Shown here: piece by piece, positions 27,756 to 41,399 of the stretch
How the letters are laid out: each line of letters opens with the position of its first letter
How positions within the stretch are numbered: the first letter of the stretch is position 1
Assembly: GCA_958298945.1 (NCBI GenBank)
Contig: OY282608.1
Location: forward strand, 16,159,933-16,223,932
Length of the DNA stretch: 64,000 bases
Direction of reading: 5' to 3'
Source of the DNA: Atherix ibis
Taxonomy: Eukaryota; Arthropoda; Insecta; Diptera; Athericidae
Translations under genes and position numbers: made by a program
The notes under the pieces: model-generated
What the model saw: only the letters and a program-made list of their open reading frames with translations
Database searches by the model: none
Told to the model about the DNA's origin: nothing

Positions 27756-30700
27756 AACCAACAAGTTAACAAACTAACAAACGAATAAACCAAAAAACCA
27801 ACAAACCAACAAGCCAACAAACCAACAAACCAACAAGCCAACAAGCCAACGAACCAACAAACCAACAAACCAACAAACCAACAAACCAACAAACCAACAA
27901 GCCAACAAGCCAACAAACCAACAAGCCAACAAGCCAACAAACCAACAAGCCAACAAACGAACAAACCAACAAACCAACAAACCAACAAACCAACAAACCA
28001 ACAAGCCAATAAACCAACAAACCAACAAGCCAACAAACCAACAAACCAATAAACGAACAAACAAACAAACCAACAAACCAACAAACCAATAAGCCAACAA
28101 ACCAACAAGCCAACAAACGAACAAACCAACAAACGAACAAACCAACAAACCAACAAACCAAGAAATTAACAAACCACCAAACCAACAAGCCAACAAGCCA
28201 ACAAACCAACAAACCAACAAACCAACAAACCAACAAACCAACAAACCAACAAACAAACAAACAAACAAACCAACAAACGAATAAACCAACAAACGAACAA
28301 ACCAACAAACCAACAAACAAACAAGCCAACAAGCCAACAAACCAACAAGCCAACAAACCAATAAGCCAACAAGCCAACAAGCCAACAAACCAACATGCCA
28401 ACAAACCAACAAACCAACAAACCAACAAGCCAACAAACCAAAAAACCAACAAACCAACAAAACAACAAACGAACAAACCAACAAACCAATAAGCCAACAA
28501 GCCAACAAGCCAACAAACCAACAAACCAACAAACCAACAAACCAACAAGCCAACAAGCCAACAAACCAACAAACCAACAAACCAACAAACCAACAAACCA
28601 ACAAACCAACAAACGAACAAATTAACAAACCAAGAAGCCAACAAGCCAACAAACCAACAAGCCAACAAACCAACAAACCAACAAACCAACAAACCAACAA
28701 ACCAACTAGCCAACAAACCAACAAGCCAACAAACCAAGAAGCCAACAAACGAACAAACCAAAAAACCAATAAACCAACAAACCAACAAACCAACAAGCCA
28801 ACAAACCAAGAAACCAACAAACCAACAAACCAACAAACCAACAAACGAACAAACCAACAAACAAACAAACCAACATACCAACAAACCAACAAGCCAACAA
28901 GCCAACAAACCAACAAACCAACAAACCAGCAAACAAACAAACCAACAAACCAACAAACCAACAAACCAACAAACCAACAAACGAACAAACCAACAAACCA
29001 AAAAACCAACAAACCAACAAACCAACAAACCAACAAACAAACAAAATAACACACCAACAAACCAACAAGCGAACAAACCAAAAAACCAACAAGCCAACAA
29101 GCCAACAAACCAACAAACCAACAAATCAACAAACCAACAAATCAACAAACGAACAAACCAACAACCCAACAAACCAACAAACCAACAAACCAACAAACCA
29201 ACAAACCAACAAACCAACAAGCCAACAAACCAACACACCAACAAACCAACAAACCACAAAACCAACAAACCAACAAGCCAAAAAACCAACAAACCAACAA
29301 ACCAACAAACCAACAAACCAACAAATCAACAAACCAACAAACCAACAAACCAACAAACCAACAAGCCAACAAACCAACAAACCAACAAACCAACAAACCA
29401 ACAAACCAACAAACCAACAAACCAACAAACCAACAAACCAACAAACCAACAAACAAACAAACCAACAAACCAACAAACCAACAAGCCAACAAACAAACAA
29501 ACCAACAAACGAACAAACAAACAAACCAACAAACCAACAAGCCAACAAGCCAACAAACCAACAAACCAACAAACCAACAAGCCAACAAACCAACAAGCCA
29601 ACAAGCCAACAAACCAACAAGCCATCAAACGAACAAACCAACAAACCAACAAACCAACAAGCCAACAAGGCAACAAATCAACAAACGAACAAACAAACAA
29701 ACCAACAAACCAATAAGCAACAAACCAACAAGACAACAAACGAACAAACCAACAAGCCAACAAACCAATAAACCAACAAACCAACAAACCAACAGGCCAA
29801 CAAATCTACAAGCCAACAAACCGACAAACCAACAAACCAACAAACCAACAAACCAACAAACCAACAAACCAACAAACCAACAAACCAACAAACCAACAAA
29901 CAAATAAACCAACAAACCAACAAACCAACAAGCGAACAAACCAACAAACCAACAAACCCACAAACGAACAAACCAACAAACCTACAAACCAAGAAACCAA
30001 CAAACCAACAAACCAACAAGCCAACAAACCAACAAACCAATAAACCAACAAACCAACAAACCAACAAACCAACAAACCAACAAACCAACAAACCAACAAA
30101 CCAACAAACCAACAAACCAACAAACCAACAAACCTACAAACCAACAAACCAACAAACCAACAAACCAACAAGCCAACAAACCAACAAACCAACAAACCAA
30201 CAAACAAATAAACCAACAAACCAACAAACCAACAAACCAACAAACCAACAAACCAACAAACCAAAAAACCAACAAACCAACTAACCAACAAGCCAAAAAA
30301 CCAACAAACCAACAAACCAACAAACCAACAACCCAAGTAACCAACAAACCAACAAACGAACAAACCAACAAACAAACAAACCAACAAACGAACAAACGAA
30401 CAAACCAACAAACCAACAAACCAACAAACCAACAAGCCAACAAGCCAACAAGCCAACAAACCAACAAGCCAACAAACGAACAAACCAACAAACCAACAAA
30501 CCAACAAACCAACAAACCAGGAAACACACAAGCCAACAAACCAACAAACCAACAAACCAACAAGCCAACAAGCCAACAAACCAAGAAACTAACAAACCAA
30601 CAAACGATCTAACCAACAAACTAATAAGCCAACAAGCCAACAAACCAACAAGCCAACAAGCCAACAAACCAACAAGCCAACAAACCAAAAAACCAACAAA

Positions 30701-32883
30701 CCAACAAACCAACAAGCCAACAAACCAACAAACCAACAAACCAATCAACCAACAAACCAACAAACCAACAAACCAACAAGCCAACAAACCAACAAACCAA
30801 CAAGCCAACAAGCCAAAAAACCAAGAAACTAACAAACCAACAAACGATCTAACCAACAAACCAACAAGCCAACAAGCCAACAAACCAACAAACCAACAAA
30901 CCAACAAACCAAAAAACCACCAAACCAACAAGCCAACAAGCCAACAAACCAACAAACCAACAAGCCAACAAACCAACAAACCAACAAGCCAAGAAGCCAA
31001 CTAACCAACAAACTAACAAACCAACAAGCCAACAAACCAACAAACCAACAAGCAACAAACCAACAAACCAACAAACCAAGTAACCAACAAGCCAACAAAC
31101 TAACAAACCAACAAACCAACAAGCCAACAAGCCAACAAACCAACAAACCAACAAACCAACAAAGCAACAAGCCAACAAGCCAACAAACCAACAAACCAAC
31201 AAGCCAACAAACCAACAAACCAACAAGCCAACAAGCCAACACACCAACAAACCAATAAACCAACAAGCCAACAAACCAACAAACCAACAAGCCAACAAAC
31301 CAACAAACCAACAAACCAACAAACCAACAAGCCAACAATCCAACAAACCAACAAACCAACAAGCCAACAAACCAACAAACCAACAAACAAATAAACCAAC
31401 AAACCGACAAACCAAAAAACCAACAAACCAACAAACCAACAAACCAATAAACCAACAAACCAACAAAATAAAAAACCAACAAACCAAAACACCAATAAGC
31501 CAACAAACCAACAAACCAACAAACCAACAACCGAACAAACCAACAAACCTACAAACCAAGAAATCAACAAACCAACAAACCAACAAGCCAACAAGCCAAC
31601 AAACCAACAAACCAACAAACCAACAAACCAACAAACCAATAAGCCAACAAACCAACAAACCAACAAACCAACAAACCAACAAACCAACAAACCAACAAAC
31701 CAACAAACCAACAAACCAACAAACCAACAAACCAACAAACCAACAAACCAACAAACCAACAAACCAACAAACCAACAAACCAACAAACCAACAAACCAAC
31801 AAACCAACAAACCAACAAGCCAACAAACCAACAAACCAACAAACCAACAAACCAACAAACCAACAAACCAACAAACAAATAAACCAACAAACCAAAAAAC
31901 CAACAAACCAACAAACCAACAAACCAACAAACCAACAAACCAACAAGCCAACAAACCAACAAACCAACAAACCAACAAACCAACAAACCAACAAACGAAC
32001 AAACCAACAAACAAACAAACCAACAAACGAACAAACCAACAAACCAAAAAACCAACAAGATAACAAGCCAACAAACCAACAAGCCAACAAACGAACAAAC
32101 CAACAAACCAACAAACCAACAAACAAACAAACCAACAAACCAACAAACCAACAAACCAACAAACCAACAAACCAACAAACCAACAAATTAACAAACCAAC
32201 AAACCAACAAACCAAGAAACCAACAAACCAAGAAACCAACAAGCCAACAAACCAACAAACCAACAAACAAACAAACCAACAAACCAACAAACCAACAAAC
32301 CAACAAACCAACAAACCAACAAACCAACAAGCCAACAAGCCAACAAACCAACAAACCAACAAGACAAGAAGCCAACTAACCATCAAACTAACAAACCAAC
32401 AAACCAAAAAACCAACAAACCAACAAACCAACAAGCCAATAAACCAACAAACCAATCAACCAACAAACCAACAAACCAACAAACCAACAAGCCAACAAAC
32501 CAACAAACCAACAAGCCAACAAACCAAGAAACTAACAAACCAACAAACGATCTAAACCAACAAACCAACAAGCCAACAAGCCAACAAACCAACAAACTAA
32601 CAAACCAACAAGCCAACAAACCAACAAACCAACAAGCAACAAACCAACAAACCAACAAACCAACAAACCAACTAAATAAAAAACCAACAAACCAAAACAC
32701 CAACAAGCCAACAAACCAACAAACCAACAAACCCACAAACCAACAAACCAACAAACCAACAAACCAACAAAACAAACAAACAAACAAACCAACAAACGAA
32801 TAAACCAACAAACGAACAAACCAACAAACCAACAAACCAACAAGCCAACAAGCCAACAAACCAACAAGCCAACAAACCAATAG
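27756..32883. repeat. Mixed octamer block with GATC cassettes
   Basis: The array continues without a gene. Variant order around 28.2-28.6 kb resembles that around 32.8-33.2 kb. Three cassettes with CCAAGAAACTAAC followed by CGATCTAA lie near 30606, 30846 and 32549 (position of GATC). AAGTAACC occurs near 30336 and 31079. Long runs of unaltered CCAACAAA lie around 31.65-31.87 kb. Confidence 0.75.
30606..30849 (+). repeat. GATC cassette pair, 240 bp apart
   Basis: CAAACGATCTAACC occurs with GATC at 30606-30609 and 30846-30849, each preceded by CCAAGAAACTAACAAACC. A third, altered copy (GATCTAAACC) has GATC at 32549-32552. 240 bp is 30 octamers. Confidence 0.9.
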
Positions 32884-34478
32884 GCCAACAAGCCAACAAG
32901 CCAACAAACCAACATGCCAACAAATTAACAAACCAACAAACCAAAAAACCAACAAACGAACAAACCAACAAACCATCAAACCAACAAACCAACAAGCCAA
33001 CAAACCAAAAAACCAACAAACCAACAAACCAACAAACGAACAAACCAACAAACCAATAAGCCAACAAGCCAACAAGCCAACAAACCAACAAACCAACAAA
33101 CCAAAAAACCAACAAGCCAACAAGCCAACAAACCAACAAACCAACAAACCAACAAACCAACAAACCAACAAACCAACAAACGAACAAATTAACAAACCAA
33201 CAATCCAACAAGCCAACAAACCAACAAGACAACAAACCAACAAACCAACAAACCAACAAACCAACAAACCAACAAACCAACTAGCCAACAAACCAACAAG
33301 CCAACAAACCAACAAGCCAACAAACGAACAAACCAAAAAACCAACAAACCAACAAACCAACAAACCAACAAGCCAACAAACCAGGAAACCAACAAACCAA
33401 CAAACCAACAAACCAACAAACGAACAAACCAGCAAACAAACAAACCAACATACCAACACACCAACAAACCAACAAACCAACAAGCCAACAAACCAAGAAA
33501 CAAACAAACCAACAAACCAACAAACCAACAAACCAACAAACGAACAAACCAGCAAACAAACAAGCCAACAAGCCAACAAACCAACAAACCAACAAACCAA
33601 CAAACGAACAAACCAACAAACCAACAAACCAACAAACCAACAAACCAACAAACCAACAAACGAACAAACGAACAAACCAACAAACCAAAAAACCAACAAA
33701 CCAACAAACCAACAAACCAACAAACAAACAAACTAACACACCAACAAACCAACAAACGAACAAACCAAAAAACCAACAAGCCAACAAGCCAACAAACCAA
33801 CAAACCAACAAACAAATAAACCAACAAACCAACAAACCAACAAACCAACAAACCAACAAACCAAAAAACCAAAAAACCAACAAACAAACAAACCAACAAG
33901 CCAAACAAACCAACAAAAAAATAAAACAACAAACCAAAAAACCAACAAACCAACAAACCAGCAAACCAACAAACCAACAAACCAAAAAACCAACAAGCCA
34001 ACAAACCAACAAGCCAAGCCAACAAGCCAAGAAACCAACAAACCAACAAACCAACAAACGAACAAACCAACAAACCAACAAACCAACAAGCCAACAAGCC
34101 AACAAACCAACCAGCCAACAAGCCAACAAACCAACAAGCCAACAAGCCAACAAACCAACAAACCAACAAACCAACAAACCAACAAACCAACAAACCAACA
34201 AACGAACAAACCAACAAACCAACAAACCAACAAACTAACAAGCCAACAAACCAACAAGCCAACAAGCCAACAAACCAACAAGCCAACAAGCCAACAAGCC
34301 AACAAGCCAACAAGCCAACAAACCAACAAACCAACAAACCAACAAACCAACAAACCAACAAACCAACAAACCAACAAACAAAAAAACAAACAAACCAACA
34401 AACCAATAAGCCAAGCCAACAAGCCAAGAAACCAACAAACCAACAAACCAACAAACGAACAAGCCAACAAACCAAAAA
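32884..34478. repeat. 1595-bp duplication, copy 1
   Basis: CATGCC at 32913 and the A-rich module at 33901 recur exactly 1595 bp later (34508 and 35496). 1595 is not a multiple of 8 because the unit contains 5-bp CCAAG and other off-length units. Toward the right end the offset falls to 1587 (CTAACAAG at 34235/35822), one octamer less. Confidence 0.85.
33901..33930 (+). repeat. A-rich module (AAAAAAATAAAA), first of eight copies
   Basis: CCAAACAAACC followed by an A7-T-A4 stretch. Copies start at 33901, 35496, 37893 (one A is G), 42106, 45504, 51863, 55840 and 55921; the last three have a longer A run after the T. The last two are 81 bp apart. In five places a CCATTTAACC landmark follows within about 120-150 bp. 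Confidence 0.9.
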
Positions 34479-36075
34479 ACCAACAAGCCAACAAGCCAAC
34501 AAACCAACATGCCAACAAATTAACAAACCAACAAACCAAAAAACCAACAAACGAACAAACCAACAAACCATCAAACCAACAAACCAACAAGCCAACAAAC
34601 CAAAAAACCAACAAACCAACAAACCAACAAACGAACAAACCAACAAACCAATAAGCCAACAAGCCAACAAGCCAACAAACCAACAAACCAACAAACCAAA
34701 AAACCAACAAGCCAACAAGCCAACAAACCAACAAACCAACAAACCAACAAACCAACAAACCAACAAACCAACAAACGAACAAATTAACAAACCAACAATC
34801 CAACAAGCCAACAAACCAACAAGACAACAAACCAACAAACCAACAAACCAACAAACCAACAAACCAACAAACCAACTAGCCAACAAACCAACAAGCCAAC
34901 AAACCAACAAGCCAACAAACGAACAAACCAAAAAACCAACAAACCAACAAACCAACAAACCAACAAGCCAACAAACCAGGAAACCAACAAACCAACAAAC
35001 CAACAAACCAACAAACGAACAAACCAGCAAACAAACAAACCAACATACCAACACACCAACAAACCAACAAACCAACAAGCCAACAAACCAAGAAACAAAC
35101 AAACCAACAAACCAACAAACCAACAAACCAACAAACGAACAAACCAGCAAACAAACAAGCCAACAAGCCAACAAACCAACAAACCAACAAACCAACAAAC
35201 GAACAAACCAACAAACCAACAAACCAACAAACCAACAAACCAACAAACCAACAAACGAACAAACGAACAAACCAACAAACCAAAAAACCAACAAACCAAC
35301 AAACCAACAAACCAACAAACAAACAAACTAACACACCAACAAACCAACAAACGAACAAACCAAAAAACCAACAAGCCAACAAGCCAACAAACCAACAAAC
35401 CAACAAACAAATAAACCAACAAACCAACAAACCAACAAACCAACAAACCAACAAACCAAAAAACCAAAAAACCAACAAACAAACAAACCAACAAGCCAAA
35501 CAAACCAACAAAAAAATAAAACAACAAACCAAAAAACCAACAAACCAACAAACCAGCAAACCAACAAACCAACAAACCAAAAAACCAACAAGCCAACAAA
35601 CCAACAAGCCAAGCCAACAAGCCAAGAAACCAACAAACCAACAAACCAACAAACGAACAAACCAACAAACCAACAAACCAACAAGCCAACAAGCCAACAA
35701 ACCAACCAGCCAACAAGCCAACAAACCAACAAGCCAACAAGCCAACAAACCAACAAACCAACAAACCAACAAACCAACAAACCAACAAACGAACAAACCA
35801 ACAAACCAACAAACCAACAAACTAACAAGCCAACAAACCAACAAGCCAACAAGCCAACAAACCAACAAGCCAACAAGCCAACAAGCCAACAAGCCAACAA
35901 GCCAACAAACCAACAAACCAACAAACCAACAAACCAACAAACCAACAAACCAACAAACCAACAAACAAAAAAACAAACAAACCAACAAACCAATAAGCCA
36001 AGCCAACAAGCCAAGAAACCAACAAACCAACAAACCAACAAACGAACAAGCCAACAAACCAAAAAACCAACAAGC
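34479..36075. repeat. 1595-bp duplication, copy 2
   Basis: Repeats the preceding segment in order, including CATGCC at 34508, the A-rich module at 35496-35525 and GCCAAGCC at 35608 and 35997, which match 34013 and 34410. Confidence 0.85.
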
Positions 36076-39000
36076 CAACAAGCCAACAAACCAACAAGCC
36101 AACAAGCCAACAAACCAACAAGCCAACAAGCCAACAAACCAACAAACCAATAAACCAACAAACGAACAAACCAACAAACAAACAAACCAACAAACTAACA
36201 AGCCAACAAACCAACAAGCCAACAAGCCAACAAACCAACAAGCCAACAAGCCAACAAACCAACAAACCAACAAACCAACAAACCAACAAACCAACAAACC
36301 AACAAACCAACAAACCAACAAACAAAAAAACAAACAAACCAACAAACCAACAAGCCAAGTCAACAAGCCAAGAAACCAACAAACCAACAAACCAACAAAC
36401 GAACAAACCAACAAACCAAAAAACCAACAAGCCAACAAGCCAACAAACCAACAAGCCAACAAGCCAACAAACCAACAAGCCAACAAGCCAACAAACCAAC
36501 AAACCAACAAACCAACAAACCCACAAACGAACAAACCAACAAACAAACAAACCAACAAACTAACAAGCCAACAAACTAACAAGCCAACAAGCCAACAAAC
36601 CAACAAGCCAATAAGCCAACAAGCCAACAAACCAACAAACCAACAAACCAACAAACCAACAAACGAACAAACCAACAAACCAACAAACGAACAAACAAAC
36701 AAACCAACAAACCAACAAACCAACAAACCAACAAATGAACAAACCAACATACCAACAAGCCAACAAGCCAACAAACAAACAAGCCAACAAGCCAACAAAC
36801 CAACAAACCAACAAACCAACAAACCAACAAACGAACAAACCAACAAACAAACAAACCAACAAACTAACAAACCAACAAACCAACAAGCCAACAAACCAAC
36901 AAACAAAAAAACAAACAAACCAACAAGCCAAGCCAACAAGCCAAGAAACCAACAAACCAACAAACCAACAAACGAACATGCCAACAAACCAAAAAACCAA
37001 CAAGCCAACAAGCCAACAAACCAACAAACCAACAAGCCATCAAACCAACAAACCAAAAACCAACAAACCAACAAACCAACAAACCAACAAACCAACAAAC
37101 CAACAAACCAACAAACCAACAAACAAACAAACAAAAAAACAAACAAACCAACAAACCAACAAGCTAAGCCAACAAGCCAAGGAACCAACAAACCAACAAA
37201 CCAACAAACGAACAAACCAACAAACCAAAAAACCAACAAGCCAACAAGCCAACAAACCAACAAGCCAACAAGCCAACAAACCAACAAGCCAACAAGCCAA
37301 CAAGCCAACAAACCAACAAACCAACAAACCAACAAACCAACAAACGAACAAACCAACAAAAAAACAAACCAACAAACTAACAAACCAACAAACCAACAAG
37401 CTAAGCCAACAAGCCAAGGAACCAACAAACCAACAAACCAACAAACGAACAAACCAACAAACCAAAAAACCAACAAGCCAACAAGCCAACAAACCAACAA
37501 GCCAACAAGCCAACAAACCAACAAGCCAACAAGCCAACAAACCAACAAACCAAAAACCAACAAACCAACAAACCAACAAGCCAATAAGCCAACAAACCAA
37601 AAAACCAACAAACCAACAAACCAACAAACCAACAAGCCAACAAGCCAATAAACCAACAAACAAATAAACCAACAAACCAACAAACCAACAAACCAACAAG
37701 CCAACAAACCAACAAACCAACAAGCCAACAAACCAACAAACCAAAAAACTAACAATCCAACAAACCAACAAACCAATAAGCCTACAAGCCAACAAACCAA
37801 CAAACCAACAAACAAATAAACTAACAAACCAACAAACTAACAAACCAACAAACCAAAAAACCAAAAAACCAACAAACCAACAAACCAACAAGCCAAACAA
37901 ACCAACAAAAGAATAAAACAACAAACCAACAAACCAACAAACCAACAAACCAACAAACCAACAAACCAACAAACCAAAAAACCAACAAACAAACAAACCA
38001 ACAAGCCAACAAACCAACAAACCAACAAACCATTTAACCAACAAACCAACAAACCAACAAACCAACAAACCAACAAACCAACAAACCAACAAACCAACAA
38101 ACCTACAAACCAACAAACCAACAAACAATAAAACCAACAAACCAACAAACAAATAAACCAACAAACCAACAAAACAACAAGCCAACAAACCAACAAACCA
38201 ACAAACCAACAAACCAACAAACCAACAAACCAACAAACCAACAAACCAACAAACCAACAAACCAACAAACCAACAAACAAAAAACAAACCAACCAACAAA
38301 CTAACAAACCAACAAACCAACAAGCCAACAAACCAACAAACAAACAAACCAATAAACCAACAAGCTAAGCCAACAAGCCAAGAAACCAACAAACCAACAA
38401 ACCAAAAAACCAACAAGCCAACAAGCCAACAAACCAACAACCCAACAAGCCAACAAACCAACAAGCCAAAAACCAACAAACCAACAAGACCAACAAACCA
38501 ACAAACCAACAAACAAAAAAACAAACAAACCAACAAACCGACAAGCTAAGCCAACAAGCCAAGAAACCAACAAACCAACAAACCAACAAACGAACAAACC
38601 AACAAACCAAAAATCCAACAAGCCAACAAGCCAACAAACCAACAAGTCAACAAGCCAACAAACCAACAAGCCAACAAGCCAACAAACCAACAAACCAACA
38701 AACCAACAAACCAACAAACGAACAAACCAACAAACAAACAAACCAACAAACTAACAAACCAACAAACCAACAAGCCAACAAACCAACAAACCAAAAACCA
38801 ACAAACCAACAAACCAACAAGCCAACAAGCCAACAAACCAAAAAACCAACAAACCAAGAAACCAACAAACCAACAAGCCAACAAGCCAACAAACCAACAA
38901 ACAAATAAACCAACAAACCAAGAAACCAACAAACCAACAAGCCAACAAACCAACAAACCAACAAGCCAACAAACCAACAAACCAACAAACCAACAAACCA

Positions 39001-41399
39001 ACAAACCAACAAACAAAAAAACAAACAAACCAACAAACCAACAAGCCAAGCCAACAAGCCAAGAAACCAACAAACCAACAAACCAACAAACGAACAAACC
39101 AACGAACCAAAAAACCAACAAGCCAATAAGCCAACAAACCAACAACCCAACAAGCCAACAAACCAACAAGCCAACAAGCCAACAAACCAACAAACCAACA
39201 AACCAACAAACCAACAAACCAACCAACCAACAAACGAACAAACCAACAAACAAACAAACCAACAAACTAACAAGCCATCAAACCAACAAGATAACAAGCC
39301 AACAAACCAACAAGCCAACAAGCCAACAAGCCAACAAGCCAACAAACCAACAAACCAACAAACCAACAAACCAACAAACCAACAAACCAACAAACCAACA
39401 AACGAACAAACCAACAAACAAACAAACCAAGAAACAAACAAACCAACAAACCAACAAGCCAAAAAGCCAACAAACCAACAAGCCAACAAGCCAACAAACC
39501 AACAAGCCAACAAGCCAACAAGCCAACAAGCCAACAAACCAACAAACCAACAAACCAACAAACCAACAAACCAACAAACAAACAAACCAACAAACAAACA
39601 AACCAACAAACTAACAAGCCAACAAACCAACAAGCCAACAAGCCAACAAACCAACAAGCCAACAAGCCAACAAGCCAACAAGCCAACAAGCCAATAAGCC
39701 AACAAACCAACAAACCAACAAACCAACAAATGAACAAACCAACATACCAACAAGCCAACAAGCCAACAAACCAACAAGCCAACAAGCCAACAAACCAACA
39801 AACCAACAAACCAACAAACCAACAAACGAACAAACCAACAAACAAACAAACCAACAAACTAACAAACCAACAAACCAACAAGCCAACAAACCAACAAACC
39901 AACAAACCAACAAACCAACAAACCAACAAACCAACAAACCAATAAACCAACAAACCAACAAACAAAAAAACAAACAAACCAACAAACCAACAAGCTAAGC
40001 CAACAAGCCAAGAAACCAACAAACCAACAAACCAACAAACGAACAAACCAACAAACCAAAAAACCAACAAGCCAACAAGCCAACAAACCAACAAGCCAAC
40101 AAGCCAACAAACCAACAAGCCAACAAGCCAACAAGCCAACAAACTAACAAACCAACAAACCAACAAACCAACAAACCAACAAACCAACAAACCAACAAGC
40201 CAAACCAACAAGCCAAGAAACCAGCAAACCAACAAACCAACAAATGAACAAACCAACGAACCAAAAAACCAACAAGCCAATAAGCCAACAAACCAACAAG
40301 CCAACAAGCCAACAAACCAACAAGCCAACAAGCCAACAAACCAACAAACCAACAAACCAACAAACCAACAAACCAACAAACCAACAAACCAACAAACCAA
40401 CAAACCAACAAACCAACAAACGAACAAACCAACAAACAAACAAACCAACAAACTAACAAGCCAACAAACCAACAAGCCAACAAGCCAACAAACCAACAAG
40501 CCAACAAGCCAACAAGCCAACAAGCCAACAAACCAACAAACCAACAAACCAACAAACCAACAAACCAACAAACCAACAAACCAACAAACCAACAAACCAA
40601 CAAACGAACAAACCAACAAACAAACAAACCAAGAAACAAACAAACCAACAAACCAACAAGCCAAAAAGCCAACAAACCAACAAGCCAACAAGCCAACAAA
40701 CCAACAAGCCAACAAGCCAACAAGCCAACAAACCAACAAACCAACAAACCAACAAACCAACAAACCAACAAACCAACAAACCAACAAACCAACAAACCAA
40801 CAAACCAACAAACCAACAAACAAAAAAACAAACAAACCAACAAACCAACAAGCCAAGCCAACAAGCCAAGAAACCAACAAACCAACAAACCAACAAACGA
40901 ACAAGCCAACAAACCAAAAAACAAACAAGCCAACAAGCCAACAAACCAACAAACCAACAAACCAACAAATGAACAAACCAACATACCAACAAGCCAACAA
41001 GCCAACAAACGAACAAGCCAGCAAGCCAACAAACCAACAAACCAACAAACCAACAAACCAACAAACGAACAAACCAACAAACAAACAAACCAACAAACTA
41101 ACAAACCAACAAACCAACAAGCCAACAAACCATCAAACCAACAAACCAACAAACCAACAAACCAACAAACCAACAAACCAACAAACCAACAAACCAACAA
41201 ACCAACAAACAAAAAAACAAACAAACCAACAAACCAACAAGCCAAGCCAACAAGCCAAGAAACCAACAAACCAACAAACCAACAAACGAACAAGCCAACA
41301 AACCAAAAAACAAACAAGCCAACAAGCCAACAAACGAACAAACCAACAAGCCAACAAACCAACAAACCAAAAACCAACAAACCAACAAACCAACAAACC
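36076..41399. repeat. Family C block marked by 5-bp CCAAG units
   Basis: The element GCCAAGCC or GCTAAGCC, in which a 5-bp CCAAG/CTAAG unit sits between octamers, occurs at 36927, 37163, 37400, 38364, 38545, 39045, 39994, 40852 and 41241, each followed by AACAAGCCAAG(G/A)AACC. A 7-bp unit CCAAAAA (reading CCAAAAACC) occurs near 37055, 37552 and 38792. These off-length units break the octamer phase repeatedly. No gene is present. Confidence 0.85.
38031..38040 (+). repeat. CATTTAACC landmark, first of five copies
   Basis: CATTTAACC is one of the few places with three T in a row on the + strand. Copies start at 38031, 42236, 45650, 52009 and 56067. Each lies about 120-150 bp after the A-rich module, so the two form one inherited module. 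Confidence 0.9.

Noticed and set aside
22070..28150. Transposon or LTR element suggested by kilobase direct repeats
   Set aside because: Repeated blocks consist only of octamers, with no coding region, terminal inverted repeats or target-site duplications. Tandem duplication explains them.
34876..37827. A 983-residue open frame on the - strand, and hundreds of other long frames on both strands
   Set aside because: They translate the octamer itself (LVCWFVGL or NKPTNQQT period of eight residues). The repeat lacks stop codons in all frames, frames overlap each other fully, and many starts are TTG codons that occur in the unit itself. No domain, signal or codon bias is present.
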